11,514 nt of DNA from JBHHYN01 sp046757565 (lineage in GTDB: Bacteria; Pseudomonadota; Gammaproteobacteria; Eutrophobiales; Eutrophobiaceae): positions 1 to 11,514 of the forward strand of contig JBHHYN010000096.1 in NCBI GenBank assembly GCA_046757565.1, in the 5' to 3' direction. The translations under genes and the position numbers were made by a program. The notes under the pieces are model-generated. The model did not search any database. It had not been told where the DNA came from and saw only the letters and a program-made list of their open reading frames with translations. This document shows, piece after piece, positions 1 to 6,734 of this stretch (position 1 is its first letter; each line of letters starts with the position of its first letter).

Positions 1-25
1 GATGGTCTGTGATGGTCTGGAAAAA

Positions 26-112
26 TGGTGCCGAGGAGAGGACTTGAACCTCCACGAGGTTACCCCCACTAGCACCTGAAGCTAGCGCGTCTACCAATTC
101 CGCCACCTCGGC
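26..112 (-). tRNA. tRNA-Leu (anticodon CAG)
   Basis: Read on the minus strand, this 87-nt segment folds as a class II tRNA. The 7-bp acceptor stem GCCGAGG/CCTCGGC is followed by discriminator A and an encoded CCA. The anticodon arm is CTAGC-TTCAGGT-GCTAG, giving anticodon CAG, which reads CUG leucine codons. There is a long variable arm, and the T arm is GGAGG-TTCAAGT-CCTCT with one G-U closing pair. The long variable arm and the anticodon agree on leucine. The encoded CCA is usual in gammaproteobacteria. A run of five T on the minus strand (plus-strand A at 21-25) directly follows the CCA and may help end transcription. The gene is divergent from rnr. Confidence 0.97.
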
Positions 113-124
113 AACGAGTTGAAA

Positions 125-156
125 TTTTTTGTACCAATACTTTTTTGTACCAATAC
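125..156. repeat. Perfect 16-bp tandem duplication upstream of tRNA-Leu
   Basis: TTTTTTGTACCAATAC occurs twice head to tail (125-140 and 141-156) without mismatch. It lies 12 bases before the tRNA 5' end on the minus strand, so it falls in the expected promoter/leader region of the tRNA. It could be a slippage duplication that doubled part of the promoter. Confidence 0.9.
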
Positions 157-173
157 ATAATACATCACTGCAA
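128..173 (-). promoter_or_regulatory. Possible promoter of tRNA-Leu
   Basis: On the minus strand a -35-like TTGCAG (168-173) and a -10-like TACAAA (144-149) are separated by 18 bases. This would start transcription about 25 bases before the mature tRNA 5' end. The -10 lies inside the second copy of a 16-bp tandem repeat. The first copy repeats the same hexamer at 128-133 but lacks a good -35. Matches are moderate, so this is a candidate only. Confidence 0.3.
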
Positions 174-198
174 CAATAATGTTCTGTTTCGTGATGGA

Positions 199-226
199 GC
201 AAAATAAGCATTACCTCTTATTTTGC
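199..226. repeat. 10-bp perfect inverted repeat between tRNA-Leu and rnr
   Basis: GCAAAATAAG (199-208) is followed by an 8-base spacer and its exact reverse complement (217-226). The stem is A/T-rich and no T-tract follows on either strand, so it is not a standard intrinsic terminator. It may be an operator or a leader hairpin in the shared control region of the divergent tRNA-Leu and rnr genes. I found no convincing -35/-10 pair for rnr in the rest of this 204-base gap. Confidence 0.75.
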
Positions 227-316
227 GGGCGATAAATCGGGCGAACAATTGTTGGCATGGCATGACAGACGGCGGACTTTACCGACACCTCCATTTATTG
301 TCAATGCACATTCATT

Positions 317-2467
317 ATGATTAGACAAAGAAAATCAAGACAGGGTGGCGACTACCTCTTTCTGATACCGGAACGGGAGGAGATCCTGGAATTCCTGAAG
401 CGCTGTAAAAAACCACGCAAGCTCAAGCATATTGCCGAGGCTTTGGGACTGGACAATCCGGAACAGTGGGATGCCTTGAGCAATCGCCTCAAGGCGATGG
501 TGCGGGACGGCCAGTTGATCCGGAATCGCCGTGATGGATACGGATTACTGGAGAAGATGGATCTGATCGCGGGGCGTGTCATTGGCCACCCGGACGGTTA
601 TGGGTTTCTGGTCCGGGATGATGGGGAGAAGGACCTGTATCTCCCGGAGCGGGAGATGCGGTCACTGCTGCATGGCGATCGGGCGGCAGTCAGGATTGTG
701 GGTATTGACAGGAAAGGGAAGCCGAAAGCTGTTCTGGTAGAGGTGCTGGAAAGGGCCAATGACAGGATTGTCGGGAGTTTTGTTCAGGACGGGCCCATCA
801 GTTTTGTCATTCCGGATAATAAACGGCTGCATCAGGACATCTTCATTCCTGGGGAAAACCGTGGAACAGCCCGGCCCGGCCAGTTCGTGGTCGTCAAACT
901 CGTCAAGCAACCGGATAGACACACCCAACCGGTGGGCGAGATTATTGAAGTCCTCGGCGATGCTACCGCTTCCGGCATGGCAACCGAGATTGCCATACGT
1001 GCCTATGAGCTGCCACATGAATGGCCGCAGGAGGTGCAGCAGGAGATCGCATCCATCAATGGCGGCAGCGCGGCAGAGATAGCTGGGCGGGTGGATCTGC
1101 GTGCCTGTTCCTTTGTGACCATCGACGGCGAGGATGCCAGGGACTTCGACGACGCCGTTTACTGTGAAAAAGTGAGCACAGGCTGGCGCCTGTTAGTCGC
1201 TATCGCTGATGTCTCGCACTACGTTCAGCCGGATACGGCCCTGGACCGGGAAGCGGAACGGCGCGGCACCTCGGTCTATTTTCCGCAACGTGTGGTGCCG
1301 ATGTTGCCCGAATTGCTGTCAAACGATCTCTGTTCCCTGAAACCCGGTGTTGACCGGTTATGTATGGTCTGTGAGTTACAACTCGATAAGCAAGCCAATG
1401 TCACTCGCTACAAGTTTTATCAGGGAATTATACGATCAGCCGCGCGCCTGACCTATACGGAAGTGGCAGGGATGCTTATCGACAGGGATGTTTCATTACT
1501 AAAACGCCATGCAGTCCTGTTGCCGCGGCTTGAAGAACTCTATGCACTTTTCAAGAATATGAATAAACGCAGGCGAAAACACGGGCTGTTGGATTTCGAT
1601 GCGACAGAGGCAAAACTGGTTTTCGATGATGAAGGTAAAGTCACTGCAATAGAATCCCTGATGCGAAACGATGCGCACCGTTTAATTGAAGAGTTTATGC
1701 TGGCAGCCAATATCGCAGCGGCGGATTTTCTGCTGCACGGTAAAATACCGGTGCTCTACCGGAACCATGAAACGCCGACACAGGAAAAGATCAGCACTTT
1801 GCATGAGTTTCTTGCTGAATTCGGATTATCGTTGGGTGGCGGCGAACAACCCGACGCCAGGGACTACGCCGCTTTGCTGGAAACAGTCCGGACCCGGGGC
1901 GATGCACACCTGATTGAAACAGTGCTGCTGCGCAGTATGCCGCTGGCATCATACGGAGAAAAGAACCTTGGCCACTTCGGTCTGGCGTTCGAAGCCTACA
2001 CGCATTTCACCTCGCCGATTCGCCGCTATCCGGATCTGCTGGTACATCGCGCCGTCCGCCATTTACTGACATACAGCGATGAAAAATTCTATCCCTACAC
2101 GAGTGAAGGAATGGCCGCCCTGGGTGAATCCTGTTCCATGACGGAACGCCGTGCCGAGGAGGCGACACGCGACGTCATACAAAGGCTTAAGTGCAACTAC
2201 ATGCAGGACAAGGTAGGTGAAATATTTAGCGGCTCAGTCAGTTCTGTAACCGGATTCGGTCTGTTTGTGGAACTGGATGAAATGTATATAGAAGGATTGA
2301 TTCATGTAACCTCCTTGCCAAATGACTACTATCATTTCGATGCCGTAGGGCACCGCCTGCAGGGAGAGCGGACAGGCAAAGTCTACCGGCTTGCCAATCG
2401 CGTTCGGGTAAAAGTCGTGCGTGTCAACGTGGAAGACAGGAAAATAGATTTTGAACTGCTTGAGTAG
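317..2467 (+). CDS. rnr: Ribonuclease R (3'-5' exoribonuclease, RNB family)
   Basis: The 716-residue product is an RNase II/R-family hydrolytic 3'-5' exoribonuclease that degrades structured RNA in the cytoplasm. Visible domains are an N-terminal winged-helix region (about 20-75), two cold-shock-like OB domains (about 82-145 and 150-212), the RNB catalytic domain (about 258-585) and a C-terminal S1 domain (about 636-716). The signature DGEDARDFDDAV is at 270-281. By alignment from memory with E. coli D272/D278/D280/D281, the metal-binding aspartates are D270, D276, D278 and D279. The TSPIRRYPD motif is near 565-573. The winged helix favours RNase R over RNase II. The protein ends right after S1, lacking the long lysine-rich tail of E. 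coli RNase R (813 aa). The ATG is the only in-frame start after the upstream stop, but it has no clear Shine-Dalgarno. rlmB follows. Confidence 0.96.
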   Translation: MIRQRKSRQGGDYLFLIPEREEILEFLKRCKKPRKLKHIAEALGLDNPEQWDALSNRLKAMVRDGQLIRNRRDGYGLLEKMDLIAGRVIGHPDGYGFLVRDDGEKDLYLPEREMRSLLHGDRAAVRIVGIDRKGKPKAVLVEVLERANDRIVGSFVQDGPISFVIPDNKRLHQDIFIPGENRGTARPGQFVVVKLVKQPDRHTQPVGEIIEVLGDATASGMATEIAIRAYELPHEWPQEVQQEIASINGGSAAEIAGRVDLRACSFVTIDGEDARDFDDAVYCEKVSTGWRLLVAIADVSHYVQPDTALDREAERRGTSVYFPQRVVPMLPELLSNDLCSLKPGVDRLCMVCELQLDKQANVTRYKFYQGIIRSAARLTYTEVAGMLIDRDVSLLKRHAVLLPRLEELYALFKNMNKRRRKHGLLDFDATEAKLVFDDEGKVTAIESLMRNDAHRLIEEFMLAANIAAADFLLHGKIPVLYRNHETPTQEKISTLHEFLAEFGLSLGGGEQPDARDYAALLETVRTRGDAHLIETVLLRSMPLASYGEKNLGHFGLAFEAYTHFTSPIRRYPDLLVHRAVRHLLTYSDEKFYPYTSEGMAALGESCSMTERRAEEATRDVIQRLKCNYMQDKVGEIFSGSVSSVTGFGLFVELDEMYIEGLIHVTSLPNDYYHFDAVGHRLQGERTGKVYRLANRVRVKVVRVNVEDRKIDFELLE

Positions 2468-2531
2468 ATGTTGTTGAACGGTTGTCCATTGCCACAGGCA
2501 TCAGTCAATTCAGAAATTGAAAATCAGCCAA

Positions 2532-3305
2532 ATGACGAGAAACAGATATGAAATTATTTATGGTGTCCATTCTGTCAGGCATGCCATGCAGCATTCTCAG
2601 GAGCAGGTGGTGGAACTCTGGTTACAGGAGAATAAAAGGACTTCGTCCGAGTTAAAGAATATCTTTAAACTTGCAGACACAATTGGTGTTACCATCCAGA
2701 TGGTTCGACGCGAAGCATTGGATAAATTAACCGGAACCGATGTGCATCAGGGCATTGCAATCAGGCGCAGGGCAACCAGGCAAAGCAGTATTAATGAACT
2801 TGATTCGTTATTGCTGCGGCATCGGAATCCTGTATCGCTGTTTCTGGTCCTGGATGGGTTACAGGATCCCCATAATCTTGGCGCCTGCCTGAGGAGCGCG
2901 GATGCGGCAGGCGCGGATGCCGTCATCGTGCCTAAAAACCGGGCGGCAGTAGTGAATGCAACGGTACGCAAGGTTGCCAGCGGTGCGGCTGAGCACATGC
3001 CTGTGATTGCCGTTACCAATATCGCCAGGAGTCTGGTAAAAATGCAACAGGCGGGTATATGGATAATCGGTATGACGGACGGAGCTGGTACGGGCATCTA
3101 TACGACAGATTTAACTGTTCCACTGGCAATTGTTGTTGGCGCGGAAGGTAAAGGGCTCAGACAAAATACCCGAAAACATTGCGATCTGATTGTCAGTTTG
3201 CCTATGCTGGGTGTGGTAGAGAGCCTGAATGTATCGGTAACCGCCGGGGTATGTCTTTATGAAGTCTTGCGTCAACGGCAAGTCAGAACAGATGTTTCAC
3301 AGTGA
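2532..3305 (+). CDS. rlmB: 23S rRNA 2'-O-methyltransferase RlmB (Gm2251)
   Basis: The 257-residue SpoU/TrmH-family (SPOUT, trefoil-knot) enzyme is expected to transfer methyl from S-adenosylmethionine to the ribose of G2251 in the 23S rRNA P-loop. An N-terminal RNA-substrate-binding domain starts at YEIIYGVHSV (6-15). The three SPOUT motifs are visible: DGLQDPHNLGACLRSADAAG (108-127, with N115 and R121), GAEGKGLR (203-210) and LPMLGVVESLNVSV (223-236). Motif 3 has VES where RlmB more often has VSS. I chose the ATG at 2532. The frame stays open to a TTG at 2517, but that would add five residues not typical of the family. Neither start has a strong Shine-Dalgarno. The gene lies 64 bases after rnr, and the rnr-rlmB pair is a classic gammaproteobacterial operon. 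Confidence 0.95.
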   Translation: MTRNRYEIIYGVHSVRHAMQHSQEQVVELWLQENKRTSSELKNIFKLADTIGVTIQMVRREALDKLTGTDVHQGIAIRRRATRQSSINELDSLLLRHRNPVSLFLVLDGLQDPHNLGACLRSADAAGADAVIVPKNRAAVVNATVRKVASGAAEHMPVIAVTNIARSLVKMQQAGIWIIGMTDGAGTGIYTTDLTVPLAIVVGAEGKGLRQNTRKHCDLIVSLPMLGVVESLNVSVTAGVCLYEVLRQRQVRTDVSQ

Positions 3306-3329
3306 AACTGGATAAAAAAGTGTGTCCCG

Positions 3330-4145
3330 ATGATAGTCCAGTCACCCGATCCTGATGCCGGAACAGAGGGGGCGAGGTTCGTCACCAAAAATGTCGAGCA
3401 TGGTGTGCTGGTAGGGCAACTTGCAGACTGTTTCGGTAACAGTGAATTCAACGCACCTGAACCGCGCGCTGAAATACTCTACCTGGCGGTTCATCATGAC
3501 CACGGCTGGCAGGCGATTGATGACGACCCGCCTGTCAATCCCGGGGACGGATTGCCTTACAACCTGGTCAAAACCCCGTTTGAATTTATCCTGAAGACCA
3601 GTACCGGATCGCCCGATTTTAATGAACGGCACAGTGCATTTTGCGGTCTGCTTTCCAGTATGCATACTTACGGACTGTACAATGGCCGTTATGGGTTATC
3701 GGATGCGGTAACCATGGATGCTGCTCCTCAGGAAATAAAAACCGATATTGATGCCATGTTGAAGCAGGAACAATTACGTCAGCAACGACTCAGATCGGCA
3801 CTATCGGAGAGTGCATTGTCCGATGAGGCGATAATTTTTAACGCCTATAAACTGTTACAGTTTTTCGATGCCTGCGCGCTCTATTTTAACCGGAATCCCC
3901 CCGGCCGGCGTGGAACATCATATTTCCACCATGTAGCGCGTGCTGTTGATGAGGATGTGACGGTTTATGTGACGGAAGCAGAGCCGGATGTCTATGCGTT
4001 CAATCCCTTTCCATTCCGGGAATCCGGGTTACAGGTATTTTGTGAAGGCAGATACCTGAGACCTGATAGCGGGATAAAAAATGGAGCGAAGTTGATGCAA
4101 AGTGCCCCCCGTGAACGCCAAACGATGACCCTTGTCCGCGGCTAG
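3330..4145 (+). CDS. DUF3891-family protein of unknown function
   Basis: The 271-residue protein matches what I remember of the DUF3891 family: an MIV start, an early EHGVLVGQLA segment (23-32), a HHDHGW motif (55-60) and SMHTYGLY (110-117). No signal peptide or membrane segment is visible, so it is probably cytoplasmic. The conserved histidines and aspartates (H24, H55, H56, D57, H58, H101, H112, D180) could form a metal site of the HD-domain kind. That is inference, because the family has no known reaction. A charged helical stretch runs from about 142 to 165. The gene starts 24 bases after the rlmB stop and ends 25 bases before the rpsF promoter, so it is probably the third cistron of the rnr-rlmB unit. 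The ribosome-binding site is weak. I am moderately sure of the family and have no basis for a function. Confidence 0.8.
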   Translation: MIVQSPDPDAGTEGARFVTKNVEHGVLVGQLADCFGNSEFNAPEPRAEILYLAVHHDHGWQAIDDDPPVNPGDGLPYNLVKTPFEFILKTSTGSPDFNERHSAFCGLLSSMHTYGLYNGRYGLSDAVTMDAAPQEIKTDIDAMLKQEQLRQQRLRSALSESALSDEAIIFNAYKLLQFFDACALYFNRNPPGRRGTSYFHHVARAVDEDVTVYVTEAEPDVYAFNPFPFRESGLQVFCEGRYLRPDSGIKNGAKLMQSAPRERQTMTLVRG

Positions 4146-4170
4146 CCCCGTTCGGCCCCAATATCCCTGA

Positions 4171-4199
4171 TTGCAATAGGACAAATTTTACACTAGAAT
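4171..4199 (+). promoter_or_regulatory. Sigma70-type promoter of the rpsF operon
   Basis: TTGCAA (4171-4176) and TAGAAT (4194-4199) are separated by exactly 17 bases, with an A/T-rich spacer. Both hexamers differ from the sigma70 consensus at few positions. The predicted start is near 4206, giving a leader of about 60 nt before the rpsF ATG. This is the best promoter match I found in the window, and its position fits the head of the ribosomal-protein operon. Confidence 0.75.
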
Positions 4200-4214
4200 C
4201 CGACGCCTTTCTGC

Positions 4215-4259
4215 TCCTTGCCTCACCACACCATGTGGGAGGTTGCTAAACCGAGAGGA
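4215..4259 (+). promoter_or_regulatory. rpsF leader hairpin, possible S6:S18 binding element
   Basis: Within the expected rpsF leader, CCTCACCACA (4221-4230) pairs with TGTGGGAGG (4234-4242) across a CCA loop. The stem has nine base pairs and one bulged A at 4225. An outer helix of 4-5 pairs (4215-4219 with 4255-4259) would mask the Shine-Dalgarno, and a CCG lies at 4251-4253. It is known that S6:S18 binds a structured motif in rpsF leaders of many bacteria and represses translation. That this hairpin is that element is inference from position and general shape. I cannot confirm the consensus. Confidence 0.5.
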
Positions 4260-4266
4260 ATCAATA

Positions 4267-4797
4267 ATGCGACACTATGAAATCGTATTTCTGGTGCATC
4301 CGGACCAGAGCGAACAAGTACCCGCGATGACGGACCGTTATCGCTCCGTCATTGAATCGACAGGCGGGGTGATCCACCGGCTCGAAGATTGGGGCCGCCG
4401 CCAGTTGGCTTATCCCATTAATAATATTCACAAGGCCCATTATGTGCTGATGAATATCGAGTGCAATGAGGAAGCGCTGGAACAACTGAACAACGCATTC
4501 CGTTTCAACGATGCGGTCATCCGTGATTTGATAATCAAGCGTAAAAAAGCAATCACGGAACCTTCTCCCCTGGTCAGAAGCAAGGAGCAGGAAGAGGTGG
4601 AGATGCAGGGTGGTGATCAGGGGGATGATGTTGTTGCAGTGGAACAGCAGGAATCCGTTTCTGAAGGGGATTCAACCGCTGAGGCGCCAAACGAGGAAAC
4701 CGCCAATCAGGTCCATACAGTCACTGCCGAAGCAGCGCCGTCTGTGGATAGTGAAGCGAAGGCTGTCGGGACAACGGCAACCGATACGGATGCCTGA
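4267..4797 (+). CDS. rpsF: 30S ribosomal protein S6 with long acidic C-terminal tail
   Basis: The 176-residue protein is ribosomal protein S6, which pairs with S18 on the platform of the 30S subunit. The ferredoxin-like core (about 1-98) starts MRHYEIVFLVHPDQSEQ and contains the family segments DWGRRQLAYPI (41-51), KAHYVLMNIEC (56-66) and FRFNDAVIRDLII (78-90). Residues 105-176 form a tail rich in E, D, Q, A and T that looks disordered. E. coli S6 is only about 131-135 residues and ends in a short acidic stretch to which RimK adds glutamates, so this tail is unusually long. The ATG at 4267 is preceded by GAGAGGA at a spacing of 7 bases. An upstream in-frame TTG at 4243 lies in the leader hairpin region and is not the start. 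This is the first gene of the operon. Confidence 0.96.
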   Translation: MRHYEIVFLVHPDQSEQVPAMTDRYRSVIESTGGVIHRLEDWGRRQLAYPINNIHKAHYVLMNIECNEEALEQLNNAFRFNDAVIRDLIIKRKKAITEPSPLVRSKEQEEVEMQGGDQGDDVVAVEQQESVSEGDSTAEAPNEETANQVHTVTAEAAPSVDSEAKAVGTTATDTDA

Positions 4798-4834
4798 ATT
4801 GCAATGCTGATTGATAACACAAGAGGATAGAATT

Positions 4835-5059
4835 ATGTCACGTTATTTCCGGCGCAGACGTTATTGTAAATTTACGGCCGAAGGGGTCGAGGAGATCGAC
4901 TATAAGGACATCAATACATTGAAAAACTATGTGACCGAAACGGGCAAGATTGTGCCAAGCAGGATATCGGGCACCAAGGCCAGATATCAGCGGCAACTGG
5001 CCAAGGCAATAAAGCGGGCGCGTTACCTGGCGTTAATCCCCTACTGCGATGCCCATTAG
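4835..5059 (+). CDS. rpsR: 30S ribosomal protein S18
   Basis: The 74-residue basic protein matches S18 in length (E. coli 75) and sequence: a RRRRYCKF N-terminal segment (5-12), the DYKDINTLKNYVTETGKIVP core (22-41) and the RQLAKAIKRARYLALIPY C-terminal helix. It binds 16S rRNA of the 30S platform together with S6. The ATG at 4835 has AGAGGA (4822-4827) seven bases upstream, so the open frame back to a TTG at 4811 is not used. It lies 37 bases after rpsF in the same operon. Codon pattern and Shine-Dalgarno fit high expression. Confidence 0.97.
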   Translation: MSRYFRRRRYCKFTAEGVEEIDYKDINTLKNYVTETGKIVPSRISGTKARYQRQLAKAIKRARYLALIPYCDAH

Positions 5060-5066
5060 CCCCTAT

Positions 5067-5097
5067 ATGGAGAGGCATTGATTGTCTGCCCCTCCAT
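5067..5097 (+). terminator. Hairpin after rpsR, possible attenuator or processing site
   Basis: ATGGAGAGGCA (5067-5077) pairs with TGCCCCTCCAT (5087-5097), leaving a 9-base loop and a single A/C mismatch in an 11-position stem. It begins 7 bases after the rpsR stop. No T-tract follows, so it is not a canonical intrinsic terminator. It may instead trim or partly end transcripts, separating the abundant S6/S18 message from the membrane-protein gene downstream. The rest of the 161-base gap has only a small CTCAT-GACG-ATGAG hairpin. Confidence 0.5.
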
Positions 5098-5220
5098 CAC
5101 GGTCCCTTGCGTACCTGCATGAGTAAAGGGCTGCTCATGACGATGAGTTAATCTGTCGATACGTTTGTCTCACAGAGTTACCCCCCTGTTTAGCTGGACA
5201 ACACGCCATTATCGAGATCG

Positions 5221-6126
5221 ATGCATGCATTAGGCAATTACATTCTCCGTGGCCGTCTACAAGCCATTGCCGTGATCAGCTTCCTGTCAATCTTCTCCCT
5301 CCTGTTGCCGGCACTGGCTTATCTCATGAGTGGAGTTCCGGTAGCCCTGGTGAGCCTGCGCCGGGGAGGACTAATCGGGATACAGGTGATTACCGGGAGC
5401 CTGTTCATGACGTTATTGCTGACCCTGTTGATGCACATCACTCCTCCTGTCGCCCTGGCCTTTGCCCTGGGTATATGGGCGCCGATCTGGTGTTGCTCGA
5501 TGGTTTTGCGCAAGACCGAGTCACAAGGCCTGTTGGTGTTGACGTGCGGGGCTGCCGGCATGCTGTTTATCGTCTTGATGTATGCTTTCATGGGCGATGT
5601 TCCAGCCTGGTGGAAGACATGGCTTGATGCCTGGATCGAGAGCAGTTTTACCGCGGGCCGGGCGGATGAGTACAAACAGATATTCGCTGCTGCAGTGCCC
5701 CTGATGAATGCCATGATGGCATCAGGTATTGTTATCAGTCTTGTTTTGACCACGCTGATAGCACGGTGGTGGCAGGCCCTGTTGATCAACCCAGGTCTGT
5801 TCAAGAAGGAGTTTTACGCATTACGGATACCGCGGGTGTTGTGTTATCCAACCTCAGTGGGCGTCATAATCCTGTTGCTGAACAGCGATCTGCAGCACTC
5901 CATGCTGCGGGATTTGCTCATCGTGATGGTGTTTTTATACATGTTCCAGGGGGTGTCGGCTATCCATCGAATTGTCAGTTGGCGAAAATTGTCCCTGGCC
6001 TGGCTGGTCGGTATGTACGGATTGCTGCTGTTGCTGCCGCAGATGGTGCTGATTATTGCCTGTATTGGCATGGCCGACTCCTGGCTGGCCGGCGGCAAAC
6101 AGTTCGGCGGCAAAAATAATTCATAA
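5221..6126 (+). CDS. DUF2232-like polytopic inner-membrane protein
   Basis: The 301-residue protein is very hydrophobic, with probable transmembrane helices near 14-36, 51-73, 76-96, 103-124, 155-182, 207-221, 231-247 and 258-284. Position between rpsR and rplI, length, a conserved-looking LLINPGLFKKEFYALRIPR segment (187-205) and a terminal GMADSWL segment (283-289) match what I recall of the DUF2232/YybS-like family found at this locus in Pseudomonas and relatives. Its biochemical role is unknown. The ATG sits in the palindrome ATGCATGCAT (5221-5230) and has only a weak GAGAT upstream, so expression is probably far below that of the ribosomal genes. The start is the least certain point, since an internal start would remove part of the first helix. 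It ends 103 bases before rplI. Confidence 0.82.
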   Translation: MHALGNYILRGRLQAIAVISFLSIFSLLLPALAYLMSGVPVALVSLRRGGLIGIQVITGSLFMTLLLTLLMHITPPVALAFALGIWAPIWCCSMVLRKTESQGLLVLTCGAAGMLFIVLMYAFMGDVPAWWKTWLDAWIESSFTAGRADEYKQIFAAAVPLMNAMMASGIVISLVLTTLIARWWQALLINPGLFKKEFYALRIPRVLCYPTSVGVIILLLNSDLQHSMLRDLLIVMVFLYMFQGVSAIHRIVSWRKLSLAWLVGMYGLLLLLPQMVLIIACIGMADSWLAGGKQFGGKNNS

Positions 6127-6133
6127 CGGCGGG

Positions 6134-6161
6134 TCAACGTTCAACGTTTAAAGTTTAACCA
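6134..6161. repeat. Short heptad tandem repeat before rplI
   Basis: TCAACGT occurs twice head to tail (6134-6140, 6141-6147), followed by the degenerate units TTAAAGT (6148-6154) and TTAACCA (6155-6161). It lies between the membrane-protein gene and the rplI promoter. It may be a decayed simple-sequence repeat, and no function is evident. Confidence 0.6.
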
Positions 6162-6169
6162 GTTATTCT

Positions 6170-6200
6170 TTCCGACTGCCGGGAATAGCTGTGGTATGAT
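6170..6200 (+). promoter_or_regulatory. Extended -10 promoter of rplI
   Basis: TGGTATGAT (6192-6200) is an extended -10 element: TG, one base, then TATGAT. The best -35 is only TTCCGA (6170-6175) with a 19-base spacer, which is tolerable for an extended -10 promoter. It would start transcription near 6207, about 23 bases before the rplI ATG. It would let L9 and DnaB be made independently of rpsF-rpsR. Confidence 0.5.
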
Positions 6201-6229
6201 CGCCGTTCAGACTGGTAAGAGGTATTGAG

Positions 6230-6682
6230 ATGGAAGTAATATTACTGGAGAAGATTCACAAACTGGGTGAATTGGGCGATTCGGTGCAGGTTAAACCGGG
6301 ATACGGGCGTAATTATCTGATCCCCCATGGTAAGGCTGTTCAGGCCACACCCGAGAATATCATTGCCTTTGAGACGCGCCGGGAAGAACTTGAAAAGGCA
6401 CAAAAAGAGGCGCTTGGTTTGGCCCAGTCAAGGGCTGAAACGCTTGCCGGTGTGAGTATCCGCATTGCCAGGAAGGCAGGTACTGAGGGTAAATTATACG
6501 GTTCCGTCGGGACTGCCGATATCGCAGAGGCCGTCACCGCTACCGGAGTAGAGTTGTCAAAACATGAAGTCAGGTTACCGGATGGCCCATTTCGAATGCT
6601 TGGTGAATACCAGGTAGGCATCCAATTGATAACGGATGTGCAGGTCCAGATAGCGCTACAGATAGTTGCTGAAGAGGGTTGA
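6230..6682 (+). CDS. rplI: 50S ribosomal protein L9
   Basis: The 150-residue protein is L9 (E. coli 149), the elongated two-domain protein at the base of the L1 stalk of the 50S subunit. The N-terminal domain has the hallmark GDSVQVKPGYGRNYLIPHGKA region (16-36). A long charged connecting helix spans about 40-75, and the C-terminal rRNA-contacting domain contains KLYGSVGTADIAEA (88-101). The ATG has a good Shine-Dalgarno, AAGAGG (6217-6222), seven bases upstream. It follows the membrane-protein gene by 103 bases that contain a likely own promoter, and precedes dnaB by 107 bases. Confidence 0.97.
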   Translation: MEVILLEKIHKLGELGDSVQVKPGYGRNYLIPHGKAVQATPENIIAFETRREELEKAQKEALGLAQSRAETLAGVSIRIARKAGTEGKLYGSVGTADIAEAVTATGVELSKHEVRLPDGPFRMLGEYQVGIQLITDVQVQIALQIVAEEG

Positions 6683-6734
6683 TCCAAATGGCCCGCGTTC
6701 ATTGATAGACAGCGAATAATTTAATGCGGATCAA

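Noticed and set aside
1..19. GATGGTCTG repeated twice at the left edge
   Set aside because: It is a 9-base direct repeat cut by the window start. It is too short and incomplete to interpret.
4243..4266. Upstream TTG start for rpsF
   Set aside because: It lies at the leader hairpin and lacks a Shine-Dalgarno. The ATG at 4267 has a consensus site and gives the canonical S6 N terminus.
4811..4834. Upstream TTG start for rpsR
   Set aside because: It would translate the Shine-Dalgarno of the real start and add eight residues absent from S18.
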